64,000 nt of DNA from Heyndrickxia camelliae (lineage in GTDB: Bacteria > Bacillota > Bacilli > Bacillales > Bacillaceae_C), in the NCBI RefSeq assembly GCF_002844575.1, contig NZ_PIQO01000015.1, positions 56,093-120,092 on the forward strand. The letters are read 5' to 3'. Position numbers and translations under genes: made by a program. Below, in pieces: positions 30,827 through 39,962 of this stretch. The notes below the pieces were generated by a model. That model ran no database searches. It had not been told where the DNA came from and saw only the letters and a program-made list of their open reading frames with translations. The first letter of the stretch is position 1. The number at the start of each line of letters is the position of its first letter.

Positions 30827-31261
30827 ATGGAAATAGTGAGAAAATTGAATGTGCCGGCTGAATTTCTTTATGAGACTATTATAAGATCTGTTTTGTCCGA
30901 TATCCATTCGCAAACAGGAAAAAAGGTAGTGGAGAGTCAACTACCTGGATTCGAATATATTAAGACATTCTCAAAGAATAATAGTGCTAAAGTAAAGATT
31001 GAAGAAATAACCAAAAATGAATCCTACCAATATCGCACAACTAGCAATATAAATGATTTTACAGTAACCTATAAGGTTCGTTCACTTACAAAAGAAAGTT
31101 GTGAATTACACTATACTGAAAAAATGGAATCCTACGGCTATCTTCAAAAACTAAATGATGCATTTGTCGGCATAATTTGGTCTAGATTAAAGAAAAAAAG
31201 GTTTCATGAAATGCTTAAACAAATAGAAGTAAATTATTCAAGGGAAGTCGTCAGACTGTGA
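30827..31261 (+). CDS. DUF3284 family protein
   Basis: 144 aa from the ATG at 30827 (AGGTGA 6 nt upstream). Matches the DUF3284 pattern (MEIVRKLNVPAEFLYETII, START/polyketide-cyclase-like alternation of strands such as YQYRTTSNINDFTVTYKV). DUF3284 genes commonly accompany lactose/cellobiose-type PTS operons in Firmicutes; biochemical role is not established. A START-like fold would suggest binding of a small ligand, perhaps a phospho-sugar (inference). Confidence 0.75.
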   Translation: MEIVRKLNVPAEFLYETIIRSVLSDIHSQTGKKVVESQLPGFEYIKTFSKNNSAKVKIEEITKNESYQYRTTSNINDFTVTYKVRSLTKESCELHYTEKMESYGYLQKLNDAFVGIIWSRLKKKRFHEMLKQIEVNYSREVVRL

Positions 31262-31464
31262 TAGACGCGTTTCGTTTAAAATATTCAGGTATTATTTTAT
31301 TACTTTAATTCAATCAGAGGTTGGAAAATGGGTAATATTGAATGTGGAAACTATTAGAGATAAATATTCAATTCTTCCTTTAGCTAACGGAAGTGTCAAC
31401 GTGAAATAAGCATGACAAACATAACCATTGGTAAAACAACCTAAACTATTAGGAGGTTAAAGGT

Positions 31465-31782
31465 ATGAAAACAATTATGTTAGTATGTTCTGCAGGAATG
31501 AGTACTAGCTTACTAGTGACTAAAATGCAAAAGTCGGCTGAAGCTAAAGGGATAGAAGCAGATATATTTGCGATTTCTGCTTCTGAGGTGGATAGTACTT
31601 TGCAGAAAAAGAATATCGATGTACTATTACTTGGCCCACAGGTCCGTTTTATGAAGCCTCAATTTGAAAAAAAATTAAAAGGACAGAATATTCCTGTGGA
31701 AGCTATTAACATGCAAGACTATGGATTAATGAAGGGTGAAAATGTATTAGAGGCAGCACTTAAATTAATTGATAATAAATAA
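31465..31782 (+). CDS. celA: PTS EIIB, cellobiose/chitobiose type
   Basis: 105 aa. Phospho-acceptor Cys8 in [17 protein letters not shown] and the downstream [29 protein letters not shown] gives a strong RBS. The 200 bp before it hold no terminator; cotranscription with the EIIC gene is expected. Works with the EIIA 80 bp downstream. Confidence 0.93.
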   Translation: MKTIMLVCSAGMSTSLLVTKMQKSAEAKGIEADIFAISASEVDSTLQKKNIDVLLLGPQVRFMKPQFEKKLKGQNIPVEAINMQDYGLMKGENVLEAALKLIDNK

Positions 31783-31861
31783 TTAATTCTCTCTTGAAAA
31801 TAAAATTCTATGTGTGACGAAAATATCGAGTAGTCTAAATGAATAAAGGATGTTGAAATAA

Positions 31862-32179
31862 ATGGTGGATGAAAATCTGGATATGATAAGCTTTCAAATG
31901 ATTAGTAATGTTGGTACGGCTAGAAGTTTAGCTATGGAAGCACTATTCGCTGCCAAAGGCGGGGACTATGCCTTAGCGGAAGAAAAATTAGAGGAATCGA
32001 ATAAATATTTTGTCGAAGGTCATAGAGTTCATGCAGGGTTGATTCAAAAAGAAGCTTCTGGAGATAAGGTTGAGTTTTCCTTACTATTTATGCATGCAGA
32101 AGACCAACTCATGAGTACAGAAACGATTGTTTTGCTGGTTAAAGAAATGGTTGAAATGTACAAGAGACTAAATAAATAG
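31862..32179 (+). CDS. celC: PTS EIIA, cellobiose/chitobiose type
   Basis: 105 aa. Active-site region LLFMHAEDQLMST with His78; the first operon has HAQDHLM, so Gln replaces the second His here. Helical N-terminus ISFQMISNVGTARSLAMEALFAA is typical. AAAGGATG precedes the ATG. Last gene of the second PTS operon, with a terminator 15 nt later. Confidence 0.92.
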   Translation: MVDENLDMISFQMISNVGTARSLAMEALFAAKGGDYALAEEKLEESNKYFVEGHRVHAGLIQKEASGDKVEFSLLFMHAEDQLMSTETIVLLVKEMVEMYKRLNK

Positions 32180-32193
32180 AGAAAATATCCATT

Positions 32194-32231
32194 AGGATCA
32201 TTACGGAATTACTCTTGCAATGATCCTTTTA
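32194..32231 (+). terminator. terminator of the second PTS operon
   Basis: AGGATCATT / AATGATCCT perfect 9-bp stem with a 16-nt loop, followed by TTTTATT. Confidence 0.8.
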
Positions 32232-32315
32232 TTATGCGTTTTTATTCACCAGTATCGTGCCAGTCATTAGAAAATTTATTAAAGGGGGTACTAATCATCG
32301 TTAGCACCCTAATAA

Positions 32316-32537
32316 TCAATTGTTTATAATCGTTGGTTCACTAACAGCCGATGGGGCGAAATCTGTATTAATATCAAATAGGTTTTCTAATGTTGCAAAA
32401 TTAGCGGTACTAAGTATGCCGGAACCTCCATACGTATTATTGGAACTAACCGGACTAATAAAAATTCTATCCCCCAATCCAACTACTCCACCATTACTCG
32501 TTCTTACTAATTGTACAGGCCCTACTATTCCAGGCAT
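32316..32537 (-). CDS. GerPA/GerPF-like spore germination protein
   Basis: 73 aa from the ATG at 32537 (AAAGGG 9 nt upstream). MPGIVGPVQLVRTSNGGVVGLGDRIFISP and NTYGGSGILSTANF are the GerPA/GerPF pattern. GerP proteins sit in the spore coat and let germinants through. A solitary paralogue here rather than the full gerPABCDEF operon, so its exact role is open. It is a direct marker of a spore-former. Confidence 0.8.
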   Translation of the reverse strand: MPGIVGPVQLVRTSNGGVVGLGDRIFISPVSSNNTYGGSGILSTANFATLENLFDINTDFAPSAVSEPTIINN

Positions 32538-32655
32538 ATTCATCATCCCTTTAATTAATAAATAGATAAAACATCATATGCCCAGTCGCAATATGGTGTG
32601 ACGATGCTTTTGGTAAATTTGTTAGGAGCAAAGATCCTTTAAGGACCATATTACA

Positions 32656-33567
32656 TTATTTCTCTAGGCTTTCTTTCAAATCATTTGTTATTTTTACCCT
32701 TTCTTCTTCTGGTACAACTAAGTAGTAAATCCCGTTGATTCTCTCTCCGTTGCCATGTACTTCATATTGAGTAATATGGTTTTGACTGTTTCGATAATTC
32801 TTTTGAATATTCATCATTTCATCAAAGGTCATATTTGTTTTTACGTTCTTCCCAAGCGCATGAAGGATATTTGTGATTCGAGTCACCGATGATATGTTTG
32901 ATGCTTTATCGATGATGGCGGTGATGACTTTACGTTGCCTTTCATTTCTTCCAAAATCCCCTTGTGGATCTAAATGGCGCATCCTGACATATCCCAGGCT
33001 TTGCGGACCATCTAAGGTAATGGACCCTTTTTTATAGTGGTATCCTTTTTTGTAATAACCTTCGTCATACCAATCAACATTGTTTTGAACAGTAATTCCT
33101 CCAACAGCATCCACAAGCTCCTCAAGTGCCTTCATATTTACTCGAATATAATAATTTATCGGAATGCCGACAAAATTCTCTACCGTATCAATGGACATCT
33201 TTGTTCCACCAAAAGCGTAGGCATGGTTTATTTTATCCATTTTTCCTTTACCGATAATTTCTGTCCTTGTGTCACGAGGGATACTAATCATCATCATTTT
33301 TTCCTTGCTAGGATTTAAAGTAATGACGATTAAGGTATCTGTTCTTCCGGGATCTCCTTTTCGCTGATCCACCCCCATCAATAAAATGGAAATCGGCTTC
33401 GGGTTACCGGTGATGTTTACTTCTGGAGGAGGCTCTTCATTTACATTTGGCTCATGCATTTGTTCAGCTGTTTTTTTGACGGAATGATAAACATAATAAG
33501 CATAGCCGCCAAGTCCAAGTAGGAAAATAACAACAATGCTTGCAAGAATAAACATAAATTTTTTCAT
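32656..33567 (-). CDS. tagU: LCP-family wall polymer transferase (TagU/LytR-like)
   Basis: 303 aa. Short cytoplasmic N-terminus, one TM (FMFILASIVVIFLLGLGGYAYYVY), then an extracellular LytR-CpsA-Psr domain with conserved Arg/Asp sites: LLMGVDQRKGDPGRTDTL, MMISIPRDTRTEI, VRMRHLDPQGDFGRNERQR. LCP enzymes attach teichoic acids or capsule to peptidoglycan. Length agrees with TagU. GTGAGG precedes the ATG. Confidence 0.88.
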   Translation of the reverse strand: MKKFMFILASIVVIFLLGLGGYAYYVYHSVKKTAEQMHEPNVNEEPPPEVNITGNPKPISILLMGVDQRKGDPGRTDTLIVITLNPSKEKMMMISIPRDTRTEIIGKGKMDKINHAYAFGGTKMSIDTVENFVGIPINYYIRVNMKALEELVDAVGGITVQNNVDWYDEGYYKKGYHYKKGSITLDGPQSLGYVRMRHLDPQGDFGRNERQRKVITAIIDKASNISSVTRITNILHALGKNVKTNMTFDEMMNIQKNYRNSQNHITQYEVHGNGERINGIYYLVVPEEERVKITNDLKESLEK

Positions 33568-33852
33568 TGGATTGCCTCACTTTTTTAACAAGCATCATTT
33601 ACTTACGCTATGTGCAAAATAATATGGAAAACATTATCCATACAGATTTAAGTTAACTTTAAAAAAAAGCATTACAATGAATCAACTAACAATGTTATCA
33701 TTAGTGTTTGTTAAGCGCATGAATATTAAAAGGGAAACAGTTGGAAAGTAAAGAATTGAAAAAAGATGGCTAGTCAGTGGGGAAATGAAGTCTCGATTAG
33801 TTGACATAGATAAAGAAAAAAATAGTTGCCATCGACCTGTTTTTATAAAAAA

Positions 33853-33879
33853 TGAAACATAACAATACAAAAAGGCGTC
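33853..33879 (+). promoter_or_regulatory. ECF-sigma promoter of ypuA
   Basis: TGAAAC (33853-33858), 17-bp spacer, CGTC (33876-33879). This matches the extracytoplasmic-stress sigma promoters of Bacillus (SigM/SigW/SigX group). It lies 90 bp upstream of the DUF1002 gene, whose B. subtilis counterpart ypuA is, to my knowledge, a SigM target. Confidence 0.7.
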
Positions 33880-33968
33880 TAAAGTATGATAAAACTAAAT
33901 AAGAATAGAAGACAACCCTCATGAAAAAGAAGGGGAAATAAACAAGGGAACAAAAGGAGAAACACAAA

Positions 33969-34892
33969 ATGTTAAAAACGCTAAGTAGATTGATTCTAGT
34001 AGCAATTTTCCTATTAGGAATAGGACTGAATGGTGTGGTAAAGGCATCAAGCAATGATAGCAGTGATACCGGTTATGATGAAAAATACGGTTCCCCTATT
34101 GTTGTATATGGTGAGACACTAACACCTGCTCAAAAGGAAGAAATGAGAAAAGTTTTTAATGTGACAGATAGCAACCAGGTAAAGGAAATAACGGTTACCG
34201 ATTCAGATCTTGTTAAATATATTAATGGTGATCCTAATTCCAATTTATATTCATCTGCCAAAATTACTAGAAAAGATAAAGGTACAGGGATTGTTGTAAA
34301 TCTTGTAACTCCGGATAATATTACGAGAGTTACGGCGGATATGTATTCAAATGCTTTACTCACTGCTGGGGTAGAAGATGCCACAGTTGATGTTGCATCC
34401 CCTATCAAAGTAACCGGTGAATCCGCGCTTGTAGGGATTTACAAAGCTTATGACAAATCAGGTACAACCCTGAATAAAGACCGGATGGAAGTAGCAAATC
34501 AAGAATTAAATCTAGCAACGGATCTCTCGCAAAAAAATGGCCTAGATCAGGATAAAGTAACACAGCTATTGACAGAAATTAAACAAGAAATAGCGAATCA
34601 GCATCCTGCTACAAAAGAAGATATTGAGAAGATTGTGGATGACAAGCTAAAGACGCTGAAAATTGAACTTAGTCCTGAAGATCGTCAGTTGCTTATTAAT
34701 TTATTTGATAAGATGCGATCTCTTAATATCAATTTTGATAATGTAAAAAGCCAGCTTGGAAGCATTGCTTCCGATATAAAAAAGAAACTGCAAGAAGCTA
34801 CTGGAGATAAAGGATTTTGGCAAAGTGTCGCTAACTTTTTCAAAAGTATATTTCAGGCAATTGGAGATTTCTTTAGCGGACTATTTGGGTAA
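33969..34892 (+). CDS. ypuA: DUF1002 secreted protein, YpuA-like
   Basis: 307 aa. Signal peptide (LKTLSRLILVAIFLLGIGLNGVVKA), then DUF1002: VVYGETLTPAQKEEMRKVF, SSAKITRKDKGTGIVVNLVTP, DATVDVASPIKVTGESALVGIYKAY. The C-terminus has an amphipathic tail FWQSVANFFKSIFQAIGDFF. Exported protein linked to envelope stress; mechanism unknown. AAAGGAGAAACACAAA precedes the ATG. Confidence 0.85.
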   Translation: MLKTLSRLILVAIFLLGIGLNGVVKASSNDSSDTGYDEKYGSPIVVYGETLTPAQKEEMRKVFNVTDSNQVKEITVTDSDLVKYINGDPNSNLYSSAKITRKDKGTGIVVNLVTPDNITRVTADMYSNALLTAGVEDATVDVASPIKVTGESALVGIYKAYDKSGTTLNKDRMEVANQELNLATDLSQKNGLDQDKVTQLLTEIKQEIANQHPATKEDIEKIVDDKLKTLKIELSPEDRQLLINLFDKMRSLNINFDNVKSQLGSIASDIKKKLQEATGDKGFWQSVANFFKSIFQAIGDFFSGLFG

Positions 34893-34911
34893 ATCAATAT
34901 AATAAATCTTT

Positions 34912-34949
34912 AAAACTGACTGTTATGTAGAATAGCAGTCAGTTTTTTT
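34912..34949 (+). terminator. terminator after ypuA
   Basis: AAAACTGACTG / CAGTCAGTTTT, 11-bp stem, then seven T. Confidence 0.88.
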
Positions 34950-35078
34950 ATTCTTATTATAAATTTTTATATAGAATAGGTATTTTTTCGGAATATAAAT
35001 AGGAATTTTTTAATAGATTTTAGTGGGTGCAGCAATTTTAAGTTGCTCATATAGATTGATTTCAAAGGGGGAAATAGT

Positions 35079-36758
35079 TTGAGAAAGAAAAAAACGTTGT
35101 TTTCCATGCTATCTGTACTATTTGCTGCAATCTTGCTTCTTTCGGGGTGTTTTAGTGGACAAGGAAATACCTCGCCAAAGCCTTCATCTAATGGAAAAGG
35201 TGGAGACAGTGCAAGTGCTGGGCCGAAAATCTTGCATCTTAATAACAATGAGGAGCCTGGATCGCTTCATCCAGGGACTGCACAAGGTACTCATGATTCA
35301 TGGATTTTGGAAGGACTTTTTGAAGGATTAACCAAGAAAACGCCTGAAGGGAAAATTGTTCCTGGAATGGCTGAATCATGGGAAACTAGCAAGGATGGGT
35401 TAACATGGACTTTCCACCTTAAGGATGGAATGAAATGGTCCAATGGTGATCCTGTTACTGCGGGAGACTTTGAATATGCATGGAAGTATGTTCTTAATCC
35501 AAAAACTGCTTCAGAATATGCGTATCAGCTCTATTATTTAAAAGGTGGGGAGGCATATAACTCTGCTAAAAAAAATGCAGACTTAAAAGCACTTGAGGAT
35601 AAAGTCGGAGTTAAAGCAACAGATGATAAAACTTTGGTCGTTACGTTAGAACAAGAGACCCCATATTTTCTTGATTTAACATCATTTTATACGTATTATC
35701 CTGTAGATAAAAAAGTGCAGGAAGAAAATCCTAAATGGGCTTTGGAGGCTTCTACTTATGTTTCAAATGGAGCATTTAAATTAGCGGACTGGAAGCATAA
35801 AGAAAGCATGAAGCTAGTGAAGAATGAAAATTATTATGATAAGGACAAAATCAAATTGGACGAAGTCGATTTTGTACAAATTGCAAACGAAAATACAGCA
35901 TGGCAAATGTATAAATCAGGAGAATTGGATATGGTCTATCCGCTTCCACAGGATGTACAAGGACAATTGATGGCTTCCAAAAATCCTGAATTTCACAATG
36001 GTCCTGATTTATCTACTTACTATTACAACTTGAATAATAAGGTAAAACCATTTGACAATGTAAAAATAAGAAAAGCCTTAGCGATGGCGATTAATCGTAA
36101 AGTCATCGTGGAAAATGTCGCACAAGGTGGTCAAAAACCAGCCTATTCCATCGTACCGCCTGGAATCCCTGATGTAAACGGTGATTATCAAGAAAACGGG
36201 GGCGATTTATTTAAGGAAGATGTGACAGAGGCTAAGAAACTATTGAAGGAAGGTCTTGCTGAGGAAGGTATGTCAAAAATGCCGGAATTCACCATTTTAT
36301 ATAACACAGATGAAGGACATAAGAAGATTGCTGAAGCAATTCAAGAGATGTGGCGTAAAAACCTTGGTGTTAATGTAAAAGCGCAAAATGTTGAGTTCCA
36401 AGTCAAAATAGACCGTGAACATGCAGGAGATTATCAAATTTCTCGTGCAGGTTGGGTTGGTGACTACGTCGATCCAATGACATTCATGGATCTATGGGTG
36501 TCAAACGGATCATACAATGATGCAAAATGGAGCAATAAAGACTACGATGCCCTTATCAAAAAGGCAAAAACATCTATGGATCCAGCAACGCGCATGACAG
36601 CGATGCATGACGCAGAAAAAATCCTAATGGATGAGATGCCAATCATCCCAATCTACTTCTACACAAAACCATACGCACTTAAATCTTACGTATCAGGATT
36701 CTTTACACCAATCAACCGCTATCCACAATACATTTATGCAGATATTAACAAAAAATAG
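35079..36758 (+). CDS. oppA: oligopeptide ABC transporter binding lipoprotein
   Basis: 559 aa, family 5 solute-binding protein. Lipobox LLLSGCFS with Cys near residue 24; mature features include LHLNNNEEPGSLHPGTAQGT, GMAESWETSKDGLTWTFHLKDG and the C-terminal EMPIIPIYFYTKPYALKS. Binds oligopeptides outside the cell. TTG start with AAAGGGGGAAA upstream. Order A-B-C-D-F equals the B. subtilis opp operon, where it affects competence and sporulation signalling. Confidence 0.9.
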   Translation: MRKKKTLFSMLSVLFAAILLLSGCFSGQGNTSPKPSSNGKGGDSASAGPKILHLNNNEEPGSLHPGTAQGTHDSWILEGLFEGLTKKTPEGKIVPGMAESWETSKDGLTWTFHLKDGMKWSNGDPVTAGDFEYAWKYVLNPKTASEYAYQLYYLKGGEAYNSAKKNADLKALEDKVGVKATDDKTLVVTLEQETPYFLDLTSFYTYYPVDKKVQEENPKWALEASTYVSNGAFKLADWKHKESMKLVKNENYYDKDKIKLDEVDFVQIANENTAWQMYKSGELDMVYPLPQDVQGQLMASKNPEFHNGPDLSTYYYNLNNKVKPFDNVKIRKALAMAINRKVIVENVAQGGQKPAYSIVPPGIPDVNGDYQENGGDLFKEDVTEAKKLLKEGLAEEGMSKMPEFTILYNTDEGHKKIAEAIQEMWRKNLGVNVKAQNVEFQVKIDREHAGDYQISRAGWVGDYVDPMTFMDLWVSNGSYNDAKWSNKDYDALIKKAKTSMDPATRMTAMHDAEKILMDEMPIIPIYFYTKPYALKSYVSGFFTPINRYPQYIYADINKK

Positions 36759-36768
36759 CAGGGACAAA

Positions 36769-36787
36769 GGGACGGAGGAGCCGTCCC
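36769..36787 (+). other. GC-rich hairpin after oppA
   Basis: GGGACGG-AGGAG-CCGTCCC, perfect 7-bp stem, no T-run. May protect the oppA transcript 3' end. Confidence 0.6.
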
Positions 36788-36801
36788 AGTTATAAATCCT
36801 T

Positions 36802-36842
36802 AAAGCAGATGGTATGTCTTGGCTGACATACCCTGCTTTTTC
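36802..36842 (+). terminator. terminator between oppA and oppB
   Basis: AAAGCAG plus GGTATGTC pair with GACATACC plus CTGCTTT, 15 pairs in two blocks, followed by T-run. Explains higher OppA than permease expression. Confidence 0.8.
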
Positions 36843-36989
36843 AAAGGTATAAATCTTATAGAAACCTTTAAAAAAATGGAGTATCGAGTTATGAGCGCCT
36901 AGGGTTAGCGAATATGCAAGGCGCCTAAGCATTTTGGACGAGCGTATAGAAATGATAGTTTACGCTAAAAGAATTGGAGTGAAACACTC

Positions 36990-37919
36990 ATGCTAAGATA
37001 CACCTTAAAACGATTTTTTTGGGCGTTGGTAACCATTTGGGCGATAATAACCCTAACCTTCATCATTATGCACAGCATTCCGGGGAACCCATTTGCTAGA
37101 GAGGGCACAATGCCTGAAGCTGTCTACAATAATCTTCAACAACATTATAATTTGGATAAGCCAAAGATTGTTCAATATGGGCTATATCTAGAATCACTCT
37201 TACATCTTGATTTTGGCCCGTCCATGAAATCACAATCCATAACCGTAAATGATTATATAAAAAATGGATTTCCGGTGTCCCTCCATCTAGGGCTGCAAGC
37301 AATGGTAATCGCAATTTGTTTCGGATTAATCTTCGGAGTTATTGCATCGTTGAATAAAAACAGGTGGCCAGATTATCTTTCTATGATTCTAGCAATCATT
37401 GGAATTTCCGTACCCAGTTTTATTTTAGCAACCTTTCTCATTAACTATCTCGCTGTCAAATGGCCCATTTTCCCAGTTGCAACCTGGACATCTTGGTCCC
37501 ATACGGTTTTACCTTCGATATCGCTTGCAGCCATGCCAATGGCCTATATTGCAAGGCTGATGCGTTCCAGCATGATTGAAGTTTTGAGTCAGGACTATAT
37601 TTTAACTGCACAAGCAAAAGGACTGGGAAGAAGTGTTGTCATCATTAAACATGCAATTCGAAATGCTATTTTACCGGTTGTGACGGTCCTTGGTATATTA
37701 ATTGCCAATATTGTTACAGGAAGCTTTATTATTGAAAATATTTTTGGCATTCCAGGTATGGGGGAAATGTTTGTCAGAGGAATCGAAAATCGTGATTATC
37801 CGGTCATACTTGGTTCAACGGTTTTTTATAGTGTGATCCTCATCTTATTAATTTTCATTGTGGATGTTGCTTACACATGGATTGATCCGAGAATTAAGGT
37901 GACGGGGGAGAGTAAATAA
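36990..37919 (+). CDS. oppB: oligopeptide ABC permease
   Basis: 309 aa, six TMs, DppB/OppB family: MLRYTLKRFFWALVTIWAI N-terminus and the loop YILTAQAKGLGRSVVIIKHAIRNAILPVVTV. Forms the membrane channel with OppC. Stop codon overlaps the oppC start by one base (TAATG). GGAGTG is 10 nt before the ATG. Between the terminator and this gene a GCGCCT/AGGCGC dyad occurs. Confidence 0.92.
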   Translation: MLRYTLKRFFWALVTIWAIITLTFIIMHSIPGNPFAREGTMPEAVYNNLQQHYNLDKPKIVQYGLYLESLLHLDFGPSMKSQSITVNDYIKNGFPVSLHLGLQAMVIAICFGLIFGVIASLNKNRWPDYLSMILAIIGISVPSFILATFLINYLAVKWPIFPVATWTSWSHTVLPSISLAAMPMAYIARLMRSSMIEVLSQDYILTAQAKGLGRSVVIIKHAIRNAILPVVTVLGILIANIVTGSFIIENIFGIPGMGEMFVRGIENRDYPVILGSTVFYSVILILLIFIVDVAYTWIDPRIKVTGESK

Positions 37920-38845
37920 TGGCAAAGGACTTACATTTAACAGAGGAAATGTTCTTACCGGCAGAGGACAATTATAAGGAAGCGGAAAAAATTGCGCGCC
38001 CCACCATTTCCTATTGGGCAAATGTGTGGAGGCGATTGCGCTCAAATAAACTGGCAATGATTGGTTTTGTCTTAATTGTATTGCTTGTCATTATGGCAAT
38101 CATTGGTCCTCATATAAATGGGTATACGTATTACGAACAAGACTTTACCAAGAAAAATCTGCACCCAACTGCAGAGCATTGGTTTGGAACCGATTCTTTA
38201 GGACGGGATATGTTCACAAGGGCATGGTATGGAGCTAGAATATCGTTGTTTATTGGCTTTATGGCAGCATTAATGGATTTTCTGATTGGTGTATTATACG
38301 GAGGAATTTCCGCATTAAAAGGCGGCCGTACAGATAATTTAATGATGAGAATTGCGGAGGTTCTTTATGCGATTCCTTATCTTTTAATGGTTATTCTTAT
38401 CATGGTATGGTTTGGAAAAAATAGTGGGATTTTTCCGATGATTATTGCTATGACTATCACAGGTTGGATTCCGATGGCACGTCTTGTCAGGGGGCAAGTG
38501 CTGCAATTGAAGGAGTTCGAATATGTACAGGCTGCTCATGCAGCGGGAGCAAAAACATCCTGGATTTTACGGAAACATATGATTCCCAATACGATGGGTC
38601 CAATATTAGTGAACATTACATTAACGGTGCCGTCTGCTATCTTTGCAGAGGCTACATTAAGTTTCTTAGGGTTAGGAATACCTGCTCCAAAAGCAAGTTG
38701 GGGAACAATGGCCAGTGAAGCACTAAGTAGTATCCTAATCGGGAACTTCTATCAGCTGTTTGTTCCAGCCATTCTTATCTCGATTACCATGTTTGCTTTT
38801 AATGTTTTTGGTGATGGGTTACGAGATGCACTAGATCCAAGGTAG
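37919..38845 (+). CDS. oppC: oligopeptide ABC permease
   Basis: 308 aa. Typical OppC: long cytoplasmic N-terminus (SYWANVWRRLRSNKLAMIGF), GTDSLGRDMFTRAWYGARISL and the EAA loop EYVQAAHAAGAKTSWILRKHMIPN. Overlaps oppB by one nucleotide. GGGGGAGAGTAA serves as RBS. Confidence 0.93.
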   Translation: MAKDLHLTEEMFLPAEDNYKEAEKIARPTISYWANVWRRLRSNKLAMIGFVLIVLLVIMAIIGPHINGYTYYEQDFTKKNLHPTAEHWFGTDSLGRDMFTRAWYGARISLFIGFMAALMDFLIGVLYGGISALKGGRTDNLMMRIAEVLYAIPYLLMVILIMVWFGKNSGIFPMIIAMTITGWIPMARLVRGQVLQLKEFEYVQAAHAAGAKTSWILRKHMIPNTMGPILVNITLTVPSAIFAEATLSFLGLGIPAPKASWGTMASEALSSILIGNFYQLFVPAILISITMFAFNVFGDGLRDALDPR

Positions 38846-38950
38846 AACCTGAGCAGATTTTTGTGTGCCGACCTACCTATTTCTTTTTTGGTTAGGCCAA
38901 TTCACTGATATTTACACATAGAAATGAACAGGGAATGGGAAGGAGATATT

Positions 38951-39946
38951 ATGGGGAATTTGTTAGAAGTAAGGGACTTGAATATTTCGTTTCAAACGTA
39001 TTCAGGTGAGGTAAAGGCTGTTCGGGGTGTGAATTTTGAAGTTAAGGAAGGGGAGGCTATTGCGATTGTAGGTGAATCGGGCTGTGGAAAAAGTGTTACA
39101 GCTAAATCAATCATGAAGCTATTGCCTACTCCGCCTGCCATGTATAAAGGAGGATCTATTCTTTTTAATGGAAAAGAACTTATCGGATTACCAGAGAAAG
39201 AGATGCAAAGAATTCGGGGGAATGAAATCAGCATTATTTTTCAGGATCCGATGACTTCCTTAAACCCAACGAGTAAGGTTGGGAATCAAATTATCGAGGC
39301 AGTATTAAAACATAACAAAGTGTCCAGAAAGGAAGCTTTTCAGGTTGCATTGGAAATGTTAGAGCTTGTTGGTATTCCGCAGCCCGTAAAGCGGATGAAT
39401 CAATATCCTCATGAATACTCAGGTGGGATGAGGCAGCGAGCGATGATAGCGATGGCCCTTGCATGTCAGCCTAGACTATTAATCGCCGATGAGCCGACAA
39501 CTGCATTGGATGTAACTATTCAAGCGCAAATACTAGAGTTGATGAAGAAACTTAAGGCAAAAACAGACACATCAATTATTCTTATCACTCATGACTTAGG
39601 AGTGGTAGCGGAGATGTGTGATAGAGTCATTGTTATGTATGCAGGGAAAGTAGTTGAAACGGGCACGGTGCAAGACATTTTCGATAATCCGCAGCATCCT
39701 TATACAAAAGGGTTATTGAAGTCGGTTCCCCGTCTTGATATGGATAAGAAGGTGCCGCTTGCACCCATTATTGGGACTCCTCCCGATTTAATAGATCCCC
39801 CAAAAGGCTGCTCTTTTTATGCGAGATGTGAGCAGGCAATGAGAGTATGCAAAGAATATGAACCGGAGCTTAGAGAAATAGGGACAGGGCAAACTTCAGC
39901 TTGCTGGCTGCACCATTATATGGCACAGACGAGTATAAAAGGGTAG
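38951..39946 (+). CDS. oppD: oligopeptide ABC ATPase
   Basis: 331 aa from the ATG at 38951 (AAGGAG 5 nt upstream). Walker A GESGCGKSVTAKS, signature YSGGMRQRAMIAMAL, Walker B RLLIADEPTTALD, H-loop ITHDLG, plus the C-terminal oligopeptide-transporter Cys motif GCSFYARCEQAMRVC that in this family can hold an iron-sulphur cluster. Energises the importer with OppF. Confidence 0.93.
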   Translation: MGNLLEVRDLNISFQTYSGEVKAVRGVNFEVKEGEAIAIVGESGCGKSVTAKSIMKLLPTPPAMYKGGSILFNGKELIGLPEKEMQRIRGNEISIIFQDPMTSLNPTSKVGNQIIEAVLKHNKVSRKEAFQVALEMLELVGIPQPVKRMNQYPHEYSGGMRQRAMIAMALACQPRLLIADEPTTALDVTIQAQILELMKKLKAKTDTSIILITHDLGVVAEMCDRVIVMYAGKVVETGTVQDIFDNPQHPYTKGLLKSVPRLDMDKKVPLAPIIGTPPDLIDPPKGCSFYARCEQAMRVCKEYEPELREIGTGQTSACWLHHYMAQTSIKG

Positions 39947-39962
39947 AGGAGGGGGGCTTACA

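Noticed and set aside
31337..31410. Short frames between the DUF3284 and EIIB genes
   Set aside because: Nine and 23 codons only; the first has a fair RBS but no other support.
33682..34054. Minus-strand frames in the ypuA promoter region
   Set aside because: They lie across the ECF promoter, have no RBS and have AT-driven Phe/Ser-rich composition.
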